34,268 bases of DNA from Klenkia sp. PcliD-1-E (GTDB lineage Bacteria > Actinomycetota > Actinomycetes > Mycobacteriales > Geodermatophilaceae), in NCBI RefSeq assembly GCF_024124375.1, contig NZ_JAMXRZ010000038.1, positions 1 through 34,268 of the forward strand. Reading direction: 5' to 3'. The position numbers were made by a program, and so were the translations under genes. Below, in pieces: positions 15,180 through 25,521 of the stretch (position 1 is its first letter; each line of letters opens with the position of its first letter). The notes below the pieces were generated by a model. It made no database searches, was not told the DNA's origin, and saw only the letters and a list, made by a program, of their open reading frames with translations.

Positions 15180-16580
15180 TCAGCCTGAGCGGGGGAACAG
15201 GGGTGGGTCGGGTTCTCGGCGGTGGTCGATGGGGGCGACGGTGGTGTCGGTGAGGAGGCCGGTGATGATCTCGCGGCCGTCGGGGCGGAACGTGCGCCAG
15301 CACCTGTCGTCGGGGTCCCACTTCAGCCGGTAGCCGTGGTGGACCTGGGTGTGGTGGCGTTCACACAGCAGCGCGGTGTTCTCCAGGCTGGTGGCTCCGC
15401 CGTCGATCCAGTGGATGAGGTGGTGGGCGTCGCACCACCAGGCCGGGGCGTGGCAGCCGGTGAACACGCACCCACCGTCCCGGACCTCGGCGGCGCGGCG
15501 GATGTGCGCCGGCACCAGGCGGTGGGCGCGGCCGACGTCGAGCGGGAGCCCGTCGGGGCCGAGCAGGACGCGGGCGACGTCCCCGTCGCAGGCGGCCTGC
15601 CGGGCCACGGTGTTGGACGCGGTCGCCCCTGATCCCAGCCGGGTGGCGGCGGGGCGGGTGTCGGGGTCGGCGAGGTCCTCCAGCTGGATCAACGCGGTCA
15701 CCTGGGGCTTGGTCGTGCGCAGCATGGGCAGGTCCCCGGCGGCCAGGTGCAGCGCGGCCAGCTGCACGAGGGCGTCGGCGGCGCGCTGGTCGCGGGAGCG
15801 CAGGTCGCCCTCGCAGCGGCCGGCGGCAGCGATGGCCTCCAGCGCGGCCTCCACCTGCTCCCCACCGGCAGCGTCCAGCTGCCCACGGATTGCCCGGGTG
15901 CCATCGGCGCGGCGGGAGATCCGCAGGCCCCTCCCCTCGGTCGGGTCGGTCGGCGGTGGGCCGTCGGGGTCGATCGCGTCGGCGATCCGCCGGCACACAT
16001 CGGCCAGCGTGCGGGGCGCCTGCAGCGCGGTCTCGGCCACCAGCAGGTCCAGCGCGGGCAGGTCCACCCCGGCCGCCTCGCCGGTCGCCCACACGTCGTC
16101 GGCGAGGATCCGGCCGATCAAAGCCACCTGCCCGCCGGTGATCCCGCCGGTGGCAGCACCAGCGCCGACGGCCGGCATCCGCACGGCTAGCCGTCCTGCT
16201 GCCAGCGTTCCAGCGGCTTCGGGACCGGACAGGTGGGCGTGCCCGCGCAACCAGGGCCGCATCCCGGTCAGCCCGTCGGCGTAGGCGGCATCCACTGACT
16301 CGGCGTGGGCGACGGTGCGGGCCAGCTCGGCCTGCGCGAGGTTGACCAGCCGGGCCAGACCCCGAGCCCGGTCCAGCAACTGCGCGGCCGACACCCCGCC
16401 CTCCAGCGGCGTCTGCGACGCAGCCAGCGCCGCCTCGATCGCCGCGCACACATCGGCCGGCGGCGGCTCCGGTGACCGGGACGCAGCAGCCATCGGCGAG
16501 GGCGCCGGCGGACGCTCAGCACCGAGCGCGCCGGGTGCGAGGGGCTCGGGCGTCCAGGGCTCGGCGTCGTCCAGACCCAC
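15180..16580 (-). CDS. DUF222 / HNH endonuclease-domain protein (13E12 repeat family)
   Basis: A 466-residue protein with an N-terminal Ala-rich DUF222 region (about 40-330) and a C-terminal HNH nuclease motif (CVFTGCHAPAWWCDAHH, then HWIDGG, SLENTALLC and RHH). The His, Asn and His residues are intact. The family resembles the M. tuberculosis 13E12 repeat proteins, which are multicopy, poorly understood and, from memory, partly LexA-regulated. I chose GTG 16580 because GGGAGG lies 8 bases upstream; GTG 16589 overlaps that site. The upstream region has a strong promoter and a LexA box. An SOS-induced nuclease or a mobile-element remnant are both possible. Confidence 0.9.
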   Translation of the reverse strand: MGLDDAEPWTPEPLAPGALGAERPPAPSPMAAASRSPEPPPADVCAAIEAALAASQTPLEGGVSAAQLLDRARGLARLVNLAQAELARTVAHAESVDAAYADGLTGMRPWLRGHAHLSGPEAAGTLAAGRLAVRMPAVGAGAATGGITGGQVALIGRILADDVWATGEAAGVDLPALDLLVAETALQAPRTLADVCRRIADAIDPDGPPPTDPTEGRGLRISRRADGTRAIRGQLDAAGGEQVEAALEAIAAAGRCEGDLRSRDQRAADALVQLAALHLAAGDLPMLRTTKPQVTALIQLEDLADPDTRPAATRLGSGATASNTVARQAACDGDVARVLLGPDGLPLDVGRAHRLVPAHIRRAAEVRDGGCVFTGCHAPAWWCDAHHLIHWIDGGATSLENTALLCERHHTQVHHGYRLKWDPDDRCWRTFRPDGREIITGLLTDTTVAPIDHRREPDPPLFPRSG

Positions 16581-16600
16581 CGCCGACACCTCCCACTCAT

Positions 16601-16616
16601 TCGATCAGGTGTTCGA
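16601..16616 (-). promoter_or_regulatory. LexA (SOS) box
   Basis: On the minus strand the site reads TCGAACACCTGATCGA; the actinobacterial SOS box is TCGAAC-N4-GTTCGA, so 11 of 12 defined bases match. It directly follows the -10 box of the HNH gene, where LexA would block initiation. Confidence 0.75.
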
Positions 16617-16645
16617 ATTGTAGCTCGGTCGGCTGGGGGGAGCAA
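16617..16645 (-). promoter_or_regulatory. Promoter of the HNH gene
   Basis: On the minus strand, TTGCTC (16645-16640) and TACAAT (16622-16617) are separated by exactly 17 bases. TACAAT is one base from consensus, unusually good for this genome. The LexA box abuts the -10. Confidence 0.7.
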
Positions 16646-16701
16646 GACGAATCCGCAGGTCAACCCACCGTTCGCCCGTAGCCGCGGTTCGTCACGGGTG
16701 G

Positions 16702-17322
16702 ATGGGCGGCACCGTGGCGTGGGACCAGTCCTACGGCCCGTGGGCTCCACGAGTGCCGGCCGACGCGGCCATCCTCCTCGACGGCTACGACGGCACGTGG
16801 TGGAACGCCGGCGGCCGGGTGATCGAGGCTCTGACGGGTCCGTGCAGGCAGCACGGGGACCTCGACATCGGGGTGCCACGGACCGACGTCGCCGGTCTGT
16901 GGCGCCACCTGGCCGGCCGCTTCGACGTGTGGGTTGTCGACCAGGGTTCACTGCGCCCGGTGCTCCGCGCCGACGACGACATGCCGCCGTCCTGCGTCAA
17001 CCTCTGGCTGCGCCGCAGCGGAGCCGACCCGTGGGAGTTCGACGTCCTGCTGTCCGAGGTGACCGACGGGACGTGGAGCTACCAGCGAGACCCCCGGGTG
17101 TCAGCTGCGCTGGACGACGTCCTCACCGAGCACGGCGGCGTCCGGTACCTGCGGCCCGAGGTGCAGGTGCTGCACGAGGCTCCCGGGCTGCGGCCGGTCG
17201 ACCAGGCGGAGGCCGAGGCCTCCGTCCCGCTCCTGTCGACGGCGGCTCGCCGCCGGTTGCGCGACGCCCTCGGGGTCGCCCACCCCGGCCATCCGTGGAT
17301 CGGGGCCTTCGCCCGCGGTTGA
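16702..17322 (+). CDS. Aminoglycoside 2''-adenylyltransferase-like nucleotidyltransferase
   Basis: A 206-residue protein resembling the aminoglycoside-2''-adenylyltransferase family. It has WWNAGGRVIEALTG then HGDLDIGV with the metal-binding pair Asp53 and Asp55, a central EFDVLLSE, a YLRPEVQVLHEA segment, and the ending ALGVAHPGHPWI. The family transfers AMP to a hydroxyl of a small molecule; most environmental members have no proven drug-resistance role, so resistance should not be assumed. ATG 16702 has only a weak GGGTGG upstream, so the exact start is uncertain. It diverges from the HNH gene across a 120-base region holding the SOS box, and converges on the IclR gene. Confidence 0.75.
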   Translation: MGGTVAWDQSYGPWAPRVPADAAILLDGYDGTWWNAGGRVIEALTGPCRQHGDLDIGVPRTDVAGLWRHLAGRFDVWVVDQGSLRPVLRADDDMPPSCVNLWLRRSGADPWEFDVLLSEVTDGTWSYQRDPRVSAALDDVLTEHGGVRYLRPEVQVLHEAPGLRPVDQAEAEASVPLLSTAARRRLRDALGVAHPGHPWIGAFARG

Positions 17323-17358
17323 CACTGCGCCGTTGCGGATGTGCATGGTCACGAGCGC

Positions 17359-18072
17359 TCAGCGGGCGGCGCGGGCGATCGCGTGGGCGGCCTCCAGGAC
17401 GGCGCCGACCACCTCCGGGCTGGGCCGCCGTCCCAGCCGCTCGACCGGGCCGGAGACCGACACCGCACCCAGCACGCCGCCGGCGCCGTCCCGCACCGGG
17501 GCCGACAACGACGCCACCCCCGGCTCGCGCTCGGCGACGCTGTGCGCCCACCCCCGGCGGCGGACGTCCAGCAGCGTGCGGGCGGTGAAGGAGGCCGAGG
17601 GCAGCAGCGGGGTGACCTCCTCGGCGGGGGCGAAGGCGAGCAGGGCGTGCGCCGCGGAGCCCGCCGTCATGGGCAGCCGGGCGCCGACCGGGACGGTGTC
17701 CCGCAGCCCGGACAGGCGCTCGGCGGCGGCCACGCAGACGCGCGCGGAGCCGTCGCGGACGTAGAACTGCGCGCTCTCGCCGCTGACGTCGCGGAGGGTG
17801 ACCAGGTGGCGGGTCGCTGCCTCGGCGAGCTGGTCGGCGAGGTCCCGGCTGCCCCGGCCGAGCTCGGCCAGCGCCGGCCCCGGGGCCCAGGACCCGTCGG
17901 GACGGCGGCGCACCAGCCGGTGCCCCTCCAGCGCCACGGCGAGCCGGTGCGCGGTTGCGCGTGGCAGCCCGGTGCGCTCCACGAGCTCGGCGAGCGTGGC
18001 GGGTTCGTCGGCGACGGCGTGCAGGATCGACACCGCTTTGTCCAGCACGCCGACGGGGTTAGGCTGTCCCAC
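17359..18072 (-). CDS. ndgR: IclR-family regulator of leucine genes (NdgR/LtbR type)
   Basis: A 237-residue IclR protein: winged helix-turn-helix at about 6-65 (LDKAVSILHAVADEPATLAELVERTGLPRATAHRLAVALEG) and a C-terminal effector-binding domain. Length, N-terminus (VGVLDKA) and position divergent from leuC match Streptomyces NdgR/AreB and Corynebacterium LtbR, which control leuCD and other amino-acid genes. I chose GTG 18072 (VGQPNPVGVLDKA) instead of ATG 18108, because the latter adds 12 residues overlapping the operator region. An AAGTAT box ends 6 bases before it, so the transcript may be leaderless. The effector is not evident from the sequence. Confidence 0.88.
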   Translation of the reverse strand: MGQPNPVGVLDKAVSILHAVADEPATLAELVERTGLPRATAHRLAVALEGHRLVRRRPDGSWAPGPALAELGRGSRDLADQLAEAATRHLVTLRDVSGESAQFYVRDGSARVCVAAAERLSGLRDTVPVGARLPMTAGSAAHALLAFAPAEEVTPLLPSASFTARTLLDVRRRGWAHSVAEREPGVASLSAPVRDGAGGVLGAVSVSGPVERLGRRPSPEVVGAVLEAAHAIARAAR

Positions 18073-18076
18073 GAGC

Positions 18077-18092
18077 TGATACTTGCATCTCA
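18077..18092. promoter_or_regulatory. Candidate NdgR operator between ndgR and leuC
   Basis: TGATACTTGCATCTCA has inverted ends (TGAnA...TnTCA) and lies in a strikingly AT-rich patch of about 30 bases. It overlaps the likely -10 box of ndgR and sits 39 bases before the leuC GTG, placing it to control both genes. Identity as the NdgR site is inferred from position only. Confidence 0.45.
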
Positions 18093-18130
18093 CTGAATGG
18101 GATGGCAAACGAGCCGGAGGAGGCGCAGCC

Positions 18131-19543
<1,413 letters not shown>

Positions 19544-19545
19544 GC

Positions 19546-20142
19546 ATGGACGCCTTCACCACCCACACCGGCACCGCCGCCCCGCTGCGGCGCAGCGCCG
19601 TCGACACCGACCAGATCATCCCGGCCGAGTACCTCAAGCGGATCACCCGCACCGGGTTCGAGGACGGCCTGTTCGTCGCCTGGCGCACCAACGAGCCGGA
19701 CTTCGTGCTCAACAAGCCCGAGTACGCCGACGCCTCGGTCCTGGTCGCCGGCCCCGACTTCGGCACCGGCTCCTCCCGCGAGCACGCCAACTGGGCGCTG
19801 CTGGACGGCGGGTTCAGGGTCGTCATCAGCCCGCGGTTCGCCGACATCTTCCGCAACAACTCGACCAAGTCCGGCCTGCTCACCGTGGTGCTGCCGGCCG
19901 CCGACGTCGAGGCGCTGCAGGACGCCTGCGAGGCCGACCCCACCCTGCAGGTGACGGTCGACCTCGGCGCCCGAGAGGTCCGCTGGGCCGACCGGACCGT
20001 GGGCTTCGAGATCGACGACTACACCCGCTGGCGGCTGATGGAGGGCCTGGACGACATCGGCCTCACCGAGCGGCACCTCGCCGACATCGACGCCTACGAG
20101 GCGCAGCGCCCCTCCTGGAAGCCGACCACCACCCCGGTCTGA
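19546..20142 (+). CDS. leuD: 3-isopropylmalate dehydratase small subunit
   Basis: A 198-residue swivel-domain subunit of isopropylmalate isomerase. Typical blocks are [25 protein letters not shown], the substrate-loop region [17 protein letters not shown], and [18 protein letters not shown] 19546 is 2 bases after the leuC stop. No terminator hairpin is obvious after it. In mycobacteria hupB usually comes next, but here a CopC-like gene follows. Confidence 0.96.
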   Translation: MDAFTTHTGTAAPLRRSAVDTDQIIPAEYLKRITRTGFEDGLFVAWRTNEPDFVLNKPEYADASVLVAGPDFGTGSSREHANWALLDGGFRVVISPRFADIFRNNSTKSGLLTVVLPAADVEALQDACEADPTLQVTVDLGAREVRWADRTVGFEIDDYTRWRLMEGLDDIGLTERHLADIDAYEAQRPSWKPTTTPV

Positions 20143-20200
20143 CGGGAACCAGCAGGGTCGCGGGGGCGACTGCACAGGGGACACCCAGGAGAGGACCCCG

Positions 20201-20767
20201 GTGACCCACCGCCCCCGCGCCCTGCTGCTCGCCCTGCTCGTCCTGCCGCTGTGGCTCCTCGGCGCCGGGCCCGCCGCGGCGCACTCCGGCCTGAGCAGCA
20301 CCTCGCCCGCCGAGGGCGCCACGGTCAGCGACCCGCTCGGCGCCGTGGTGCTCACCTTCAGCGGCGCAGTGCGGGGCCCCGACGTCGTCGTCGCCGGCCC
20401 GGACGGCGTCTCGGTGGGCACCGCCGAGGCCACTGCGGACGGCAGCGCAGTCACCGTGCCGGTGGCGCCGACGGCGACCGGTACGCACACCGTCACCTGG
20501 GCGGTGACCTCCGCCGACGGGCACCGGCTCGAGGGCAGCTACGCCTTCACCTACGCCGGCCCCGTCCCCACCCGCCCAGCGGCGTCGACCACGCCCGCGC
20601 CGGGGAACGCACCGGCCACGACCGCACCGGCCGCGGCGACCCCCAGCGAGGCGGCGGCCACCCGCGACGACAGCGGCCCCAACCTGCTGGTGCGGGGCGT
20701 GCCCGTGCTGCTGGCGGCCGCCGTCGTCGTCGGTGGCGTGGTCCTGCTGCGCCGGCGGCGGACCTAG
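20201..20767 (+). CDS. CopC-domain copper-binding protein, membrane-anchored
   Basis: A 188-residue exported protein. A signal peptide (hydrophobic residues 7-22) should be cleaved after AAA, exposing His28 as the new N-terminus. A CopC beta-sandwich follows (about 28-122), with SADGH giving Asp106 and His108. An N-terminal His plus Asp-x-His is the high-affinity Cu(II) brace of CopC proteins. Then comes a Pro/Ala/Thr-rich linker (about 123-160), a C-terminal membrane helix (about 166-183) and RRRR. GTG 20201 has AGGAGAGG at 20187-20194. The role is probably periplasmic or cell-wall copper handling; no CopD or other copper gene is adjacent. It converges on and overlaps mutT1 by 4 bases. Confidence 0.88.
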   Translation: MTHRPRALLLALLVLPLWLLGAGPAAAHSGLSSTSPAEGATVSDPLGAVVLTFSGAVRGPDVVVAGPDGVSVGTAEATADGSAVTVPVAPTATGTHTVTWAVTSADGHRLEGSYAFTYAGPVPTRPAASTTPAPGNAPATTAPAAATPSEAAATRDDSGPNLLVRGVPVLLAAAVVVGGVVLLRRRRT

Positions 20768-21687
20768 ATGTCGGGGTCGGCCGGGAAATCGCGGTAGTAG
20801 TCGGCCAGCAACCGGCCCGGCTGCCCGCCCAGCACCCACACGCTGCCCTTGGCCGCCGGTGGCCACAACGACCCCGTCGTCCCCGGGAAGCGCACCCCCA
20901 GGGCCATCAGCACGGACGGGATCGCCCCGCCCTGGCTGCAGACCACCGTCACCCCGGGTTGCGGGCGGGGCTCCAGCCAGGCCTCCACCCGGTCGATGCC
21001 GGCCTGCGGGTCGTCGCCGAAGCCCTCCTCGCCGAGCTCCGGGACGCTGCTCAGCGGCAGCCCCAGCGCCTGCGCCAGCGGGGTGACCGTCTGCACGCAG
21101 CGCACCGGCGGCGCGGCCAGCACCTCGGTGGGCCCGAAGGCGGTGAGCACCTGCGCCAGGCGCGCGGCCTGCGCCCGGCCCCGGGCGTCCAGCGGGCGCT
21201 CGTCGTCCGGGCCGGCGACGTCGCCGCGCTCACCGGCGCTGGCGTGCCGGACCAGCAGCAGGGTCGGGGTGCGGGGCACGTCGGTGCGGGCCAGGTCGGC
21301 CAGCACCGCCGCGTCGTGCGGGTGCGTGACCAGCTGCGACGCCGCGGGGACCGGCAGCCAGCGCAGCTCGTCGACCTCGTCGTTGGCGGCGAAGTCCCCG
21401 GCCACGTGCTGCATCGTCCAGTAGTCGACGCGCTTGGGGCCGTGCTTGTGGACGTACCGGGTCTGCACGCTGCGCCGGCCGACGGCGACGGCCAGCCCGG
21501 TCTCCTCCCCGACCTCCCGGACGGCGGCCTGCAGCGGGTGCTCGCCGTCGTCGAGCTTGCCCTTGGGCAGGGACCAGTCGTCGTACTTGGGCCGGTGCAC
21601 CACGGCGGTCTCCAGGGTGCCGCCGGCGCCGTGCCGCCAGACCGCGCCGCCGGCAGCCGGCTGCACCCGCTCAGCCAGCGAGCTCAC
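20764..21687 (-). CDS. mutT1: Nudix hydrolase with histidine-phosphatase domain (MutT1 type)
   Basis: A 307-residue two-domain protein. The N-terminal Nudix domain has the box [23 protein letters not shown], complete to the G-x5-E-x7-REVGEETGL pattern. The C-terminal half is a phosphoglycerate-mutase-like domain starting [14 protein letters not shown], with the catalytic RH followed by Ala instead of Gly. Mycobacterial MutT1 has the same architecture and acts on 8-oxo-guanine nucleotides and dinucleoside polyphosphates. GTG 21687 lies inside the 3' end of ppk (17-base overlap), so the two are coupled. In mycobacteria these genes are also neighbours. Confidence 0.92.
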   Translation of the reverse strand: MSSLAERVQPAAGGAVWRHGAGGTLETAVVHRPKYDDWSLPKGKLDDGEHPLQAAVREVGEETGLAVAVGRRSVQTRYVHKHGPKRVDYWTMQHVAGDFAANDEVDELRWLPVPAASQLVTHPHDAAVLADLARTDVPRTPTLLLVRHASAGERGDVAGPDDERPLDARGRAQAARLAQVLTAFGPTEVLAAPPVRCVQTVTPLAQALGLPLSSVPELGEEGFGDDPQAGIDRVEAWLEPRPQPGVTVVCSQGGAIPSVLMALGVRFPGTTGSLWPPAAKGSVWVLGGQPGRLLADYYRDFPADPDI

Positions 21688-23746
21688 CGGCCATCACCCG
21701 GGCCTGGTAGTCGTGCTCGCCGGTGCGGGTCCAGCTGCCGTCGGCGCCGAGCTGCCAGCTGCGGACGTCGTCGGCCATCGCGCCGTCGAACATCCGCTGC
21801 AGCTGGTCGGCGGCGTGCTGGTCGCTGATCCGGAGCAGGACCTCGACCCGGCGGTCCAGGTTGCGGTGCATGAGGTCCGAGCTGCCCAGCCACCACTCGG
21901 GCGAACCGTCGTTGGCGACGTGGATGACCCGGGAGTGCTCCAGGAAGCGGCCCACGACCGAGCGCACCCGGATGTTCTCGCTCAACCCCGGCACCCCCGG
22001 CCGCAGCGCGCAGATACCGCGGATCCACAGCTCCACCGGCACGCCGGCCGCCGACGCCTCGTACAGGGCGTCGATGAGCTCCTCGTCGACCAGGGAGTTG
22101 ACCTTGATCCGGATCCCCGACGACCGGCCCTCGGCGGCGTGCCGGGCCTCCCGGCGGAACTTCTCCAGCAGCCCGGCACGGATGCCGTGCGGGGCGACCA
22201 GCAGCGAGCGGTAGGTGGTCTGCCGGGAGTAGCCGGTGAGGGTGTTGAACAGGTCGGTGAGGTCGGCGCCGACCCGGGGGTCGGCGGTGAGGATGCCGAG
22301 GTCCTCGTAGATCCGCGCCGTCTTGGGGTTGTAGTTGCCGGTGCCGATGTGGCAGTACCGCCGCAGGACGCCGTTCTCCCGCCGCACCACCAGTGCGGTC
22401 TTGCAGTGCGTCTTGAGGCCCACCAGGCCGTACACGACGTGGCAGCCCGCGCGCTCCAGCGTCTTGGCCCAGCTGATGTTGGCCTCCTCGTCGAAGCGGG
22501 CCTTGATCTCCACCAGGACGACGACCTGCTTGCCGGCCTCCGCCGCCTCGATGAGCGCCTGCACGATCGGGGAGTCACCGGACGTGCGGTAGAGGGTCTG
22601 CTTGATCGCCAGCACGTTGGGGTCGGCCGCGGCCTGCTCGATGAACCGCTGCACGCTGGTGGCGAAGGAGTCGTAGGGGTGGTGCAGCAGCACGTCGCCC
22701 TCGCGCAGGGTGGCGAACACGCTCTTGGGGCTCTCGCCGTCGCTCAGCCGCGGGTGCGTGCCGGGGACGAACGGCTCGTCCTTGAGCTCCGGCCGGTCCA
22801 GCCCGTACAGCGCCATCAGCGAGGCCAGGTCCAGCAGGCCCGGCACGTGCAGCACGTCCGAGGGCGCCACCTCGAGCTCGTGCATGAGGACGTCGAGGAT
22901 CTGCTCGTCCATCGAGTCGGTGACCTCGAGCCGGACGGCGGGGCCGAACCGGCGGCGCTGCAGCTCGCGCTCCAGGGCCTGCAGCAGGTCCTCGTCGCGG
23001 TCCTCCTCGACCTCGACGTCGGCGTTGCGGGTGACCCGGAACAGGTGCTGGTCCAGGACGTCCAGGCCCGGGAACAGCTGGCCCAGGTGCGCGGAGATCA
23101 GGTCCTCCAGCGGCAGGAACACCGACTCGCCGTCGTCCTCGGTGTGCACCGGGACGAAGCGCGGCACGTTGTCGGGCACCTTCACCCGCGCGAAGCGCGG
23201 CGCACCCGTCTCGGGGTCGCGCACCGACACGGCCAGGTTCAGCGACAGGCCCGAGATGTAGGGGAAGGGGTGCGCCGGGTCGACCGCCAGCGGGGTGAGC
23301 ACGGGGAACACCTGGTCGCGGAAGTACTCCCGCAGCCGCATGGCCTCGGCGTCGCCGACGGCGTCCCAGTGCACGATCTTGATGCCGTGCTCCTCCAGCC
23401 GCGGCAGCACGTCCTTGACGAACACGCCGGCGTGCCGGGCGACGAGGTCCTGGGTGCGGTCGGAGATGCGCGCCAGCTGCTCGCGGATGGTCAGCCCGTC
23501 GGGGGAGCGGACCGTCAGGCCGGTGCTCTGCCGGCGCTTGAGCCCCGCGATGCGCACCATGTAGAACTCGTCGAGGTTGCTGGCGAAGATCGACAGGAAC
23601 TTGACCCGCTCCAGCAGTGGGGCGCCCTCGTCCTCGGCCAGCTCCAGCACGCGGGCGTTGAAGTCCAGCCAGGACAGCTCCCGGTTGAGGAAGCGGTCGG
23701 GGTCCTGCGGGGCGGGGGGAGCCGTCTCGGTCGGCGTCTCGGGCAC
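21671..23746 (-). CDS. ppk: Polyphosphate kinase
   Basis: A 691-residue PPK1 that polymerises the gamma-phosphate of ATP into polyphosphate, reversibly. It opens with the family N-terminal domain ([20 protein letters not shown]). The phospho-accepting histidine is His466 in [11 protein letters not shown], and the C-terminal phospholipase-D-like module includes [14 protein letters not shown] and [17 protein letters not shown] chose GTG 23746, since upstream residues from 23791 look like intergenic translation; a CAAGAT box ends 6 bases before it. It lies 37 bases after the cofC stop and overlaps mutT1 downstream. Confidence 0.96.
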   Translation of the reverse strand: MPETPTETAPPAPQDPDRFLNRELSWLDFNARVLELAEDEGAPLLERVKFLSIFASNLDEFYMVRIAGLKRRQSTGLTVRSPDGLTIREQLARISDRTQDLVARHAGVFVKDVLPRLEEHGIKIVHWDAVGDAEAMRLREYFRDQVFPVLTPLAVDPAHPFPYISGLSLNLAVSVRDPETGAPRFARVKVPDNVPRFVPVHTEDDGESVFLPLEDLISAHLGQLFPGLDVLDQHLFRVTRNADVEVEEDRDEDLLQALERELQRRRFGPAVRLEVTDSMDEQILDVLMHELEVAPSDVLHVPGLLDLASLMALYGLDRPELKDEPFVPGTHPRLSDGESPKSVFATLREGDVLLHHPYDSFATSVQRFIEQAAADPNVLAIKQTLYRTSGDSPIVQALIEAAEAGKQVVVLVEIKARFDEEANISWAKTLERAGCHVVYGLVGLKTHCKTALVVRRENGVLRRYCHIGTGNYNPKTARIYEDLGILTADPRVGADLTDLFNTLTGYSRQTTYRSLLVAPHGIRAGLLEKFRREARHAAEGRSSGIRIKVNSLVDEELIDALYEASAAGVPVELWIRGICALRPGVPGLSENIRVRSVVGRFLEHSRVIHVANDGSPEWWLGSSDLMHRNLDRRVEVLLRISDQHAADQLQRMFDGAMADDVRSWQLGADGSWTRTGEHDYQARVMAGELAG

Positions 23747-23783
23747 CCCGCCATCTTGGCCTACGCCGGTGAACGGCCGGTGA

Positions 23784-24398
23784 TCACGCACAGGCCGCGT
23801 GCAGCGCCGCCCGGGTACGCGGTCCGGTGCCCAGCAGGGCGGCCTCGGCGAGGTGCGCGGGGGTGTCGACGTCGCGCCGCAGACCCGGCCACGCGCCCTG
23901 CAGCGGGATCGCGCCCGACGCCGCGTGCGCGGCCGCCGAGCCCGGACCGAAGGCCGGCTCCAGCACCCCGTCGGTGACCGCCAGCAGCGTGGTCCCCGTG
24001 CCGTCGGCGTCGGCGACGAAGCAGCGCCGGTGGGACGTCGCGGCCGTCAGCGCGGCGCCCAGCTCGTCCGGTCGCAGTGCCGGCAGGTCCGAGTGCAGCG
24101 TCGCGACCAGCGGGTTCGCCGCGATCGCGGCCCCGTGGCGCAGCGCTGCGTCCAGGCCGGCGGCCGGGGCGTCGGGCACCGGGCGGGCCCCGGCGGCGGC
24201 AGCCACCGTCGCCGCGCGCGGGTCGTCGGTGACCACCACCACCGACCGCACCTCGGCGCAGCCGAGCACCGCCTCGAGGGTGTCGCCGAGCATGGCCAGC
24301 ACGAGCTCCTCGTGGGCCGCACGGGTGCCCGTGGGACCGAGCCGCGTCTTGGCCAGGCGGAGCGCCTTCGCGGGGACCACGACCGACCACTGCTGCAC
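23784..24398 (-). CDS. cofC: 2-phospho-L-lactate/PEP guanylyltransferase (F420 biosynthesis)
   Basis: A 204-residue nucleotidyltransferase matching CofC/Fbi[16 protein letters not shown] at the N-terminus, a central [28 protein letters not shown], and the diagnostic [22 protein letters not shown]. In mycobacteria FbiD guanylylates phosphoenolpyruvate, supplying the side-chain precursor for coenzyme F420, so the host is inferred to make F420. I chose GTG 24398 over GTG 24416, because a CAGCGT box ends 6 bases before it and the extra residues are not family-like. ppk follows 37 bases downstream. It diverges from a tiny membrane-protein gene. Confidence 0.9.
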   Translation of the reverse strand: MQQWSVVVPAKALRLAKTRLGPTGTRAAHEELVLAMLGDTLEAVLGCAEVRSVVVVTDDPRAATVAAAAGARPVPDAPAAGLDAALRHGAAIAANPLVATLHSDLPALRPDELGAALTAATSHRRCFVADADGTGTTLLAVTDGVLEPAFGPGSAAAHAASGAIPLQGAWPGLRRDVDTPAHLAEAALLGTGPRTRAALHAACA

Positions 24399-24480
24399 GT
24401 CCCCACGCTGCCACACACCGCTGGGTGAACACCTGGTGAACGCCCTCGCCGGGGCCGCGCGCGGGCCCTACCGTCCGGTC

Positions 24481-24663
24481 ATGGTGACCGCGGTCGTCGT
24501 CCTCGTGGTGGTGGTCGGGCTGGGTGCGCTGCTGGCGCGGGGCGTCCGCCGGCGCCGGCAGGGCTGGTACGGCGACGAGGCCGGCCCGACCGCCGACGCC
24601 CGCGGGGCGGTCAACCGGAACAGCTGGGTGCTCGGCGGCGGAGGTGGCGGCGGGGGCGGCTGA
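24481..24663 (+). CDS. Small membrane protein with a polyglycine tail
   Basis: A 60-residue frame: a single hydrophobic helix (about residues 3-19), a basic cluster (RRRRQ), a short linker, and NSWVLG followed by an unbroken run of nine glycines at the C-terminus. I do not recognise the family. Support for its being real: TACCGT (24469-24474) ends 6 bases before the ATG, the leaderless pattern seen elsewhere here, and the frame has clear signal-anchor topology. It sits between cofC (divergent) and plsC. A role near the membrane is all that can be inferred. Confidence 0.62.
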   Translation: MVTAVVVLVVVVGLGALLARGVRRRRQGWYGDEAGPTADARGAVNRNSWVLGGGGGGGGG

Positions 24664-24720
24664 CCCGCTGCTGCGCGGGCCCGTTCCGGTGCGCGGGGGA
24701 GAACGGGGCAGACTGGCCGG

Positions 24721-25521
24721 GTGAGTTCCGACGTCGCCCCGGGCAGCCGGTGGCCGCGCCGGCGGTGGCGCCCACGCCCGCCGCTGACCTGGTCGCTGCG
24801 GATGTGCCTGTACGTGGTCTGGCCGGTCGCCACCCTGCTCTACGACCTGCGCCTGCGGCACGCCGAGCGGATCCCGGCCACCGGCGGCGTCCTCGTGGTC
24901 GCCAACCACGTGTCGGTGCTGGACCCGCTGGCCTGCGCGATGCTGCTCTACGACGCCGGCCGGGTGCCGCGCTTCCTGGCCAAGGACGCCGTCTTCAAGG
25001 GCCTGGCCGGCACCATCCTGCGGTCGGCCGGGCAGATCCCGGTCTTCCGCGGCACCTCGGCCGCGCAGAGCTCGATGCGCGCCGCCCAGCAGGCGCTGGC
25101 CGACGGCGAGGCCGTGGTCATCTACCCCGAGGGCTCGGTCACCCGCGACCCCGACTGGTGGCCCATGCAGCCGCGCACCGGGGCCGCCCGCCTGGCGCTG
25201 ACCAGCGACGCCGTCGTCGTCCCCCTGGCCCAGTGGGGTCCGCAGCGGGTGCACGACTACCACACCAAGCAGCTGCACCTGCGGCTGCGCACCCGCGCCG
25301 ACTACCTGGTCGGCGAGCCGGTCGACCTCTCCGACCTGCGCGCCCAGGTCCGCGAGGGGCGCCCGGTCACCGCCGACCTGCTGCGCGAGACCACCGACCG
25401 GCTGATGGGCCGGGTCCGTGCCCAGCTCGGCGAGGTCCGCGGCACCACCCCGCCGGTGGCGGTGCACCCCCGGCCGGGCCGCACGCCCGGTGACCTGCCC
25501 GGCTCGGCGGGCGCCGCGTGA
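24721..25521 (+). CDS. plsC: 1-acyl-sn-glycerol-3-phosphate acyltransferase
   Basis: A 266-residue membrane-associated acyltransferase making phosphatidic acid from lysophosphatidic acid. The catalytic motif NHVSVLD (His-x4-Asp) and the acceptor-binding YPEGS are both present, preceded by a hydrophobic N-terminal segment ([14 protein letters not shown]). GTG 24721 has no Shine-Dalgarno, but CAGACT ends 6 bases before it. Its stop overlaps the gpsA start (GTGA at 25518-25521), coupling synthesis of glycerol-3-phosphate to its acylation pathway. Confidence 0.93.
   Translation: MSSDVAPGSRWPRRRWRPRPPLTWSLRMCLYVVWPVATLLYDLRLRHAERIPATGGVLVVANHVSVLDPLACAMLLYDAGRVPRFLAKDAVFKGLAGTILRSAGQIPVFRGTSAAQSSMRAAQQALADGEAVVIYPEGSVTRDPDWWPMQPRTGAARLALTSDAVVVPLAQWGPQRVHDYHTKQLHLRLRTRADYLVGEPVDLSDLRAQVREGRPVTADLLRETTDRLMGRVRAQLGEVRGTTPPVAVHPRPGRTPGDLPGSAGAA

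Noticed and set aside
15146-15185. Inverted repeat GGCTGACC/GGTCAGCC between the methyltransferase and HNH genes as a terminator
   Set aside because: Only 8 bp with a 24-base loop, and both arms are simply the Gly-stop ends of the two convergent genes.
16702-17322. Calling the nucleotidyltransferase an antibiotic-resistance gene
   Set aside because: Family resemblance alone does not show drug modification; chromosomal soil homologues are usually uncharacterised.
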